In this document: in pieces, positions 59,201 through 64,000 of the stretch
How positions within the stretch are numbered: position 1 is the first letter of the stretch
Layout of the letters: each line of letters starts with the position of its first letter
Origin: Zygaena filipendulae
Taxonomy: Eukaryota; Arthropoda; Insecta; Lepidoptera; Zygaenidae
Length of the DNA: 64,000 nt
Direction: 5' to 3'
Assembly: GCA_907165275.2 (NCBI GenBank)
Contig: OU015659.1
Location: 538,501-602,500, forward strand
Translations under genes and position numbers: made by a program
The notes under the pieces: model-generated
What the model was told of the DNA's origin: nothing
What the model saw: only the letters and a program-made list of their open reading frames with translations
The model's database searches: none

Positions 59201-60469
59201 TTCGGGTCTAATAACATTCCAGTTTTGAAGTAGCTCGTGTTTCGATAATATTACCTTTATCTTTGAGTTTTGAGACATGGTAACCCAATTTGATTTGAAT
59301 TTATGAGTTTGAAAGAATCCAAGAGACCGACTCTAACTTTTAAGGTAGATCTTCAGGATATATATATTGGAATTCTTATGAGAACCATAAGAATTCCTTT
59401 ATATATTTTCTTACTCTACGGCTTTTCTTTATTTACACAAATAAATTAATAAATATCTGAGTACTGCTTATTTTTTTCACTATCGATAGTACCAAAATCT
59501 ACGCATCATGAAGTTTTACACGTAGTATCAAAACCGGAAACTTTTTAGCGGAAAACGAAAATTGTAGTTTCGTTATTAATTTATGTATTGAAAAAAAAAA
59601 TATTGATTTTATTTTATTTTACGGTGTTACATATATTGAACAATAAGTATGGCGGTTTTGTATGTTGGCATGGCACAAAGACGTTTCCTTCGGTGACCGT
59701 CGAGAGCTCCGAGAAAGATTTTCCAATCTATGACATCATTAATTCAAACCGTATGAGAAGTACATTATATATTTCTTTTTTAACTATGTTTGCGAAAATG
59801 TGTGATCTGAACACCCGGCGTAGCAGACGTTACCTTAACACTACACCGACAGTCCTGTCTGTAGTAGGCATACATGGTAAATGATGCCTGTTTATCAAAT
59901 TATATATAGATAGAAACGCATTCGAGGGTACAAGCAGTCACAGAATTAACAAATAGAACTAGATTCAGTGCATACAGACTGATGCCATTTCACGAGTAGT
60001 GGAACCAGCTTACTATACAGGCTGTACAAAGAACGGCGACATAACCGCTAGGAATCCATATAAAACAGTAATTGAAGTTATTCTGCAGTAAAAATATTGT
60101 TGGGAAATGTAATTTTCTTTTTAAGTAAAAAAAATATAAAAAATTAAAATAAAAACTTTGAGGCTTAATATCTTGAAAACCGTTGATTTCAACGTCTATA
60201 ATGTTCGTACTGGGGTAAGGAATATCATAGTTCCGGATATGTCGGACACCTTGTATACGTCTAGGAGTAATCGAATGTTGATTAGACTCGCACACAAACA
60301 AACAAATGCTGCGATTTCGACTTACATTGAGCATTTTGATGGAGAACTTGTCTATGGCGTCACCCAGGGGTGTCCTGTCGAACTCGTGATCCGGGAACCG
60401 GAAGTCATCGTCAGACTCGGCGAGACCCGCCGCCACTACACCCAAAGTAAACAATGTCAAACACCACAT
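53081..60469 (-). CDS. Secreted serpin, eight exons (whole gene)
   Basis: Exons read from 60469 down: 60469-60326, 58082-57939, 57825-57622, 56737-56639, 56004-55864, 55222-55010, 54741-54609, 53211-53081. All joins are phase 0 except the last (phase 1). They give 402 residues, normal for the family. Residues 1-17 are a signal peptide. Serpin landmarks in order: [55 protein letters not shown], the hinge [12 protein letters not shown] (348-359) and the end signature [10 protein letters not shown] (379-388). Counting 17 residues from Glu350 puts P1 at Thr366 and P1' at Ser367 (VPT/SS). LY and a four-proline run follow, so the cleaved bond is not certain. An inhibitory serpin of the haemolymph is likely; the target protease is unknown. 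Confidence 0.94.
53405..53604 (+). mobile_element. LINE 3' tail with (TTTTGAC)n in serpin intron 7
   Basis: A unique part, then GGGCCAAATTTGAATAAAGG and TTTGACTTTTGACTTTTGAC. The repeated 7-mer tail is like that of the LINE at 50176. Confidence 0.6.
53840..54325 (-). repeat. CCGCGG repeats in serpin intron 7
   Basis: Fragment 53840-53885, and a longer doubled copy 54028-54325 with two CATGAAAT...TTGTCAGGAG modules. Confidence 0.75.
54609..54741 (-). CDS. Serpin exon 7: hinge of the reactive-centre loop
   Basis: Acceptor GCTTTCAG, start [14 protein letters not shown], then [26 protein letters not shown] and one base before donor GTCGGT. Small residues at P14-P10 (Ser, Thr, Ala, Gly, Ala) suit loop insertion. 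Phe at P9 is bulkier than usual. Confidence 0.94.
55010..55222 (-). CDS. Serpin exon 6
   Basis: Acceptor TTGTACAG, start [18 protein letters not shown], then a leucine-rich helix and [19 protein letters not shown], ending LLPK with donor GTAAAT. Strands 2B/3B and 6A of the serpin fold. Confidence 0.94.
55285..55613 (-). repeat. CCGCGG repeat, 'GCGATTCTAC' subtype, copy 5, in serpin intron 5
   Basis: CTATACTATAATAAAAG, GAATCCGTGATTCTGTAC to GTGGGGCACAGCAAGT. Confidence 0.85.
55864..56004 (-). CDS. Serpin exon 5
   Basis: Acceptor GATTTGCAG, start GQWGVKFD, then [12 protein letters not shown] and the end EKLDAK, donor GTGAGT. The GxW start and the M-M motif match the family's gate and strand 3C/1B region. 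Confidence 0.93.
56639..56737 (-). CDS. Serpin exon 4: helix F to strand 3A
   Basis: Thirty-three codons from AEERSRGFM to [10 protein letters not shown], the counterpart of the usual VNAIYFKG segment. Donor CAG/GTAAAC. Confidence 0.92.
56768..57148 (-). repeat. Two reversed CCGCGG repeats in serpin intron 3
   Basis: 56768-56963 and 56965-57148, each ending CGCGAGGAA(C/T)AGCTAGT, the second with the GGATCTACTGAAACGATTTT module. 57149-57621 is plain intron. Confidence 0.8.
57622..57825 (-). CDS. Serpin exon 3: helices C-E and strand 2A
   Basis: Acceptor TTTTTTGCAG, donor TGG/GTGAGA. It encodes [20 protein letters not shown] and ends in DAINQW, the family's INxW motif. Confidence 0.94.
57939..58082 (-). 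CDS. Serpin exon 2: helix A/B region
   Basis: Starts [21 protein letters not shown] and ends at GAG/GTGAGA. The acceptor is TATTAACAG. Only AAC lies between the AG and the end of a MITE (58088-58424), so the rest of this 3' splice site comes from the transposon. Confidence 0.94.
58088..58424 (-). mobile_element. TGACGTCA MITE, copy 10, at the serpin exon 2 acceptor
   Basis: AATAGGGATGTTGAC to AAATAGCCTATT, both GTGACGTCAC sites intact. On the serpin strand its end (GTCAACATCCCTATT) is followed only by AAC before the AG of the splice site. Confidence 0.93.
58458..59123. repeat. CCGCGG repeats in serpin intron 1
   Basis: 58458-58590 forward and decayed; 58922-59123 reversed (ACTAATATTATAAATAGGTA to GGGGAACAGCTAGT). 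Plain DNA between. Confidence 0.75.
59371..59399. repeat. Perfect 12-bp inverted repeat
   Basis: GGAATTCTTATG / CATAAGAATTCC with a 5-base loop, flanked by ATATAT on both sides. The rest of intron 1 (59124-60325) shows nothing else. Confidence 0.7.
60326..60469 (-). CDS. Serpin exon 1: signal peptide and N-terminus
   Basis: ATG at 60469 begins [17 protein letters not shown], a clear signal peptide, then an acidic segment and [12 protein letters not shown]. Donor AAT/GTAAGT. The upstream ATG near 60500 is rejected because it meets TAG after two codons. Confidence 0.92.
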
Positions 60470-60488
60470 TATGCTGACGACAGACACA

Positions 60489-60523
60489 ACTAACCTTTCA
60501 TACTCCAATAACGCATTTATATA
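60489..60523 (-). promoter_or_regulatory. Serpin core promoter: TATA box and initiator
   Basis: On the - strand TATATAAA starts at 60523. TTAGT, an initiator-like motif, has its A at 60491, 30 bases after the first T of TATAAA. The start codon follows 22 bases later at 60469. Motif order and spacing are those of a focused insect TATA promoter. Confidence 0.6.
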
Positions 60524-60852
60524 CCATAAAAAGATGCATAAAAATGCTAAACGAGAATTTGCCGTCGAAGCAAAATGGAAAACGAGTGCGCATAGACATT
60601 TCAAATCCATATTTAGCACGTAGCTGTTGTACCCAATCTTGGGCTGTAGATAATTTTATTCACACGTAAGTACGTTTGCAAATAATACCTACCTACCTAC
60701 TATATAGCTTACATAAGCTAAAGCTACTTATAATGTTCCTCGAAGAACACAGTACCGTAGTCGCGTACCACGCTTCTTTGCTACATCTGTGAGCCAAACG
60801 AATTCTGGTAAACGATCTCCGATACATAGTGTAACGGAATCATACATATAAC

Positions 60853-61164
60853 AATTGGCTACTTGACAAAATTTTTTTTTTAGTCCGTCGTGTAGATTAG
60901 TAAAAAATATTGGACACGTATTTCAATTTATTGAAAATGAACATAGATAAAGCGCATTAAAGTTTAGGGTGGGGGGGCTCGTGACGTCAATATTCATTAT
61001 AAGCGCCATACAAACCGCACAGAGTTGTGACATCAAGCGAAATTTCAACTCAATGTATCTCTGTTATTTTTTAATTACGTAAAAAAAGAAAAAAATACGT
61101 GTCCAATATTTTTTACTAATCTACACGACGGACTAAAAAAAAATTTTTTGTCAAGTAGCCAATT
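60853..61164 (-). mobile_element. TGACGTCA MITE, copy 11, with ~70-bp near-perfect arms
   Basis: AATTGGCTACTTGACAAAA to TTTTGTCAAGTAGCCAATT. The arms continue through TTAGTCCGTCGTGTAGATTA. One GTGACGTCAA site; the other is GTGACATCAA. Confidence 0.92.
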
Positions 61165-61387
61165 TATTTCACAATTTCTTTTTCTCTCCAAGAGTTCACT
61201 CGCATTTTTCGTAAATTACATTACTTTGTTACATACGCCTTTACCTACCAACAACCCTGATATATATATTCCTTTCTTTATTTAAAAAGAAAGTATCTTG
61301 TCTTTATTGAAAGAGTGCTTTTTGATGAGGTTTTTTCTCTAAAAAACCCGTATTTTATTAAAACTGTTTTGGATTTTTAAGCTATTC

Positions 61388-61718
61388 AATGGGGATGTCG
61401 ACTACTTTTGAAAATCAAAATTCTAATAAGTCCGTCAGTTAGAAAATAAAAAAACAATAGACACGTATTTTTTGCGTTTTCAAATAAATTAAAATATACA
61501 GAGGTAAAGCGCATTAAAGTTTAGGGTGAGGGGCTCGTGACGTCACTAACCGCTAAAACCGCCATACAAACTGTCAGAATAGTGACGTCACGTGAAATTT
61601 CAACTCAATATATTGCCGTTATTTTTTGATTATGTAAAAAAAGAAAAAATACGTGTCCAATATTTTTTAATAACCTACAAGACGGACTAAAAAATAAAAA
61701 TTAGTCAACATGCTTATT
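61388..61718 (-). mobile_element. TGACGTCA MITE, copy 12
   Basis: AATGGGGATGTCGACTA to TAGTCAACATGCTTATT; both TGACGTCAC sites intact. Confidence 0.93.
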
Positions 61719-63089
61719 ATATTCTTTATCATTACCATTTTAACTGTGGATCAAAAAACTCCTTACCATGCCTAATATCACAAAATAAATAAATTAACTA
61801 GAGAGGACATTTAGGCGGGGCTGGCACGGCACCGATACGAGTTTTGGTCAAGCATTTGCTCTAACTTGACCAAAACTTCATTTGCTGCCACCCCAAGTAG
61901 GTATATTTACCACAATATTTCCAAAACTGTAAATTTTGATAACAGTTACTACTTAAGTAGAAACATAACCATAAAGCGTTTAATACATTTCTTTACGTTA
62001 ATGAATGTTTTAGGGCGTGATGAATAGTTTTGTGTGCGAAAATCACCCGGCGACACTGGTTTTCATCTGTTTTCATACTAAACTAAGTTGATTTCCCTTC
62101 TATCTGTTATTTTCTGTTCTGTGCCTAACATGATGACGATATTATGTACCTTTATCATACCGACATGAATATTTAACATTGGCCAGTGGAAAACGAAAAA
62201 GAAGAAAAACATCGTAGCCAAAGATGTAAAAAAATGTACGTTGTACATAATCTCTTGATTATTATTCTAATTTATGTGACGTCGCCTGACCCTCGGACTG
62301 TAAATCTTGTTCTAATTTTTTTTTTTTACATAAAAAAACATTGAACAAACGTAGCTACGTAACAAAGTGTTGTTACGAGAGAGAGAAAAATACAAGCCCG
62401 TAATCACGTGCGAACCCTTTGTAAGCGAGGGGATAACAGTAAAGAAAGAAGGCTAAAAGATACTGAATCTCTTTAATCTTTCAACTTTATCCGCAAAGCG
62501 AATGAGCGTTGCGTTGTTTAAATATTTGAACTTCTTATTACAACGCTTTGACCCACTCGAGATGTGAACGCTCGAATGCCCGGGGTAGTGTCAAAGACTT
62601 CGGCGATTAGGGTATTTGATGTTCAAAGAAGAAAAGAATTTATATCCTCAATAATAGGTATCTGCTAATAGAATGTTAACGTAATTTATACTGTAAGGTA
62701 TTTTATTGCCTTGTATAGGTATCTCTCTTTATAGCTCCAATTTCTTACCTGCTTTTTACTTTTGTAACTCAAATCACTTTTAATCCATTGATCCTACTTT
62801 ACGGGTCGTGCAGAGATTGTGCAACTTGCTTTGATCTTACGACACTTTTGCTTCTTCATTCGTAATCCTTTGGTCATATATCCGCCCGGCAATTTCTATT
62901 GCCTTTCATGTTTGCCTTTCCAGGGATGTCCTCTAAACATCCTGACCTGATCGGAGTAGGTATGTCCTCTTCGGACAACCTCTTCTGACATTTCTTCTCA
63001 TACTTTCTTAGTCATTGGTCTTTCATCTATGCCCCCTAAATGAACGAATTGCACGATTTCCATCTCAATTTAATTTTTGTTTCTACTGA
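61719..63089. other. Intergenic stretch with nothing recognised
   Basis: A short hairpin GTTTTGGTCAAG / CTTGACCAAAAC near 61840-61875 is the only structure seen. Confidence 0.45.
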
Positions 63090-63484
63090 TTTCTTTGAAT
63101 CTACTGAAGCAATTTTTCAAACTCTTATACCCATAGAATGCTACAGTATTCCTGAGTCTCTTTCACCCCGAAATTACCGTGGGAACTTCGAAATTACAGC
63201 AGATGAAACCGCGAGGAACAGCTAGTTATAATATATCTTATATATCACGTGCCACGTTGTTTATCCGCGATGGACTCCGAAACTACTGAACGGATTTTGA
63301 TAAATAATAACCATTCATAATATGGTCCAACTTAAAAGATAGGATAGTTTTAATCCCGGAATTCCCGCGGGAACTCCGGCACAAACTACTGTCGGGGTAC
63401 AAAGAAGGACATAGAGTACTTTTTACCCGCAACTTCCGCGGGAACTCCGGAATTACCGCGGATGAAATCGCGGGGGACAGCTAG
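63090..63484 (-). repeat. Two reversed CCGCGG repeats
   Basis: 63090-63227 and 63250-63484, the latter with two CCGCGGGAACTCCGG modules in a row. Confidence 0.8.
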
Positions 63485-63949
63485 TGTATATATAAAACGT
63501 AATCACCACGCAGCTGATTTTCAATATCCACTCGTGTACAGTGTTTTGTTATTAAGAACCGTTAATTGGAAGTTATTACAAATATGTTTCATCGATATAT
63601 GATATTGAATTTTAGGATATCACGAGCGCCCGAGGGAAGTGGCTCTATAAGCTATTTCTGGGCAAAGCGCAAGTTACCCAGCAGTGAATGTGTACCTAAT
63701 ATTTTTCTAAACACAGTTTAATACATTAATAAAAATAGCTTTGTTGTGTTCGGTTACTCTTCATCTATACCCTTCCCACCTCATTTTTTGATAAAAATAG
63801 TCTAGGTAAACCTTCCTCTTGGATCACTCTATCTACTGGCGAACACCACATGAAAATCCGTTCAATTACATGAAGAGAAATCAATCAGACCGAAGAGGTA
63901 TCGGTCACCCTTCGTTGCCCGAAGGATATGTTGACGACACAATATCAGC

Positions 63950-64000
63950 GACCAGCAGGCACAGTGACCAGCAGGCACAGTGACCAGCAGACACAGTGGC
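63950..64000. repeat. 16-bp tandem repeat running off the window
   Basis: GACCAGCAGGCACAGT repeated three times, the third with one change; the total length is unknown. Confidence 0.85.

Noticed and set aside
59990..60619. 209-codon ORF as the serpin N-terminus
   Set aside because: Only residues 51-98 belong to serpin exon 1; the rest reads upstream promoter and intron 1 past a strong GTAAGT donor.
61840..61875. Pre-microRNA hairpin
   Set aside because: The stem is only about 12 bp, too short for Drosha/Dicer processing.

Overview
The window looks like nuclear DNA of a moth or butterfly (Lepidoptera). This rests on AT-rich sequence packed with repeats of lepidopteran type: a tRNA-derived SINE, several MITE families, 5'-truncated LINE ends, and a very abundant repeat carrying CCGCGGTTTCACCCGCG. 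Both genes have many short exons with GT/AG borders and insect-like products. No bacterial, organellar or viral gene was recognised. Species cannot be told from the sequence.

Two genes can be rebuilt exon by exon; their 3' ends face each other. The first, on the + strand (4775-47021), encodes a two-Ig-domain secreted or membrane-linked protein of the Beaten path (Beat) family: six exons, 289 residues, about 42 kb. Beat proteins are neuronal recognition molecules that pair with Side-family receptors. The second, on the - strand (53081-60469), encodes a secreted serpin: eight exons, 402 residues, with signal peptide, hinge, reactive-centre loop and C-terminal serpin signature. Every splice border used agrees in reading phase. 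Each gene has a plausible core promoter: Inr plus DPE at 4478-4511 for the Beat gene, TATA plus Inr at 60489-60523 for the serpin.

Layout. 1-4477: intergenic repeats. 4478-4808: promoter, leader and signal-peptide exon of the Beat gene. 4809-46905: introns full of MITEs, SINEs, LINE ends and the CCGCGG repeat, with exons at 27502, 36616, 37833, 42468 and 46906. 47022-53080: intergenic, with a LINE 3' end and hairpin elements. 53081-60491: serpin. 60524-64000: intergenic, with two MITEs and a 16-bp tandem repeat running off the end.

The most unusual feature is in the Beat gene. Two different minisatellites each sit across one of its splice sites. A 48-bp repeat (19 copies, 36781-37670) begins in the last 13 bases of exon 3 and copies its 5' splice site. 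All copies stay open in the exon's frame and would add 16 residues with two N-glycosylation sequons per unit. A 139-bp repeat (about 41393-42561) copies the 3' splice site and first ~94 bases of exon 5 seven times upstream of the real exon, and every extra copy carries the same in-frame TAG. A perfect 29-bp hairpin lies 37 bases upstream of exon 3. A MITE also ends 3 bases from the AG acceptor of serpin exon 2.
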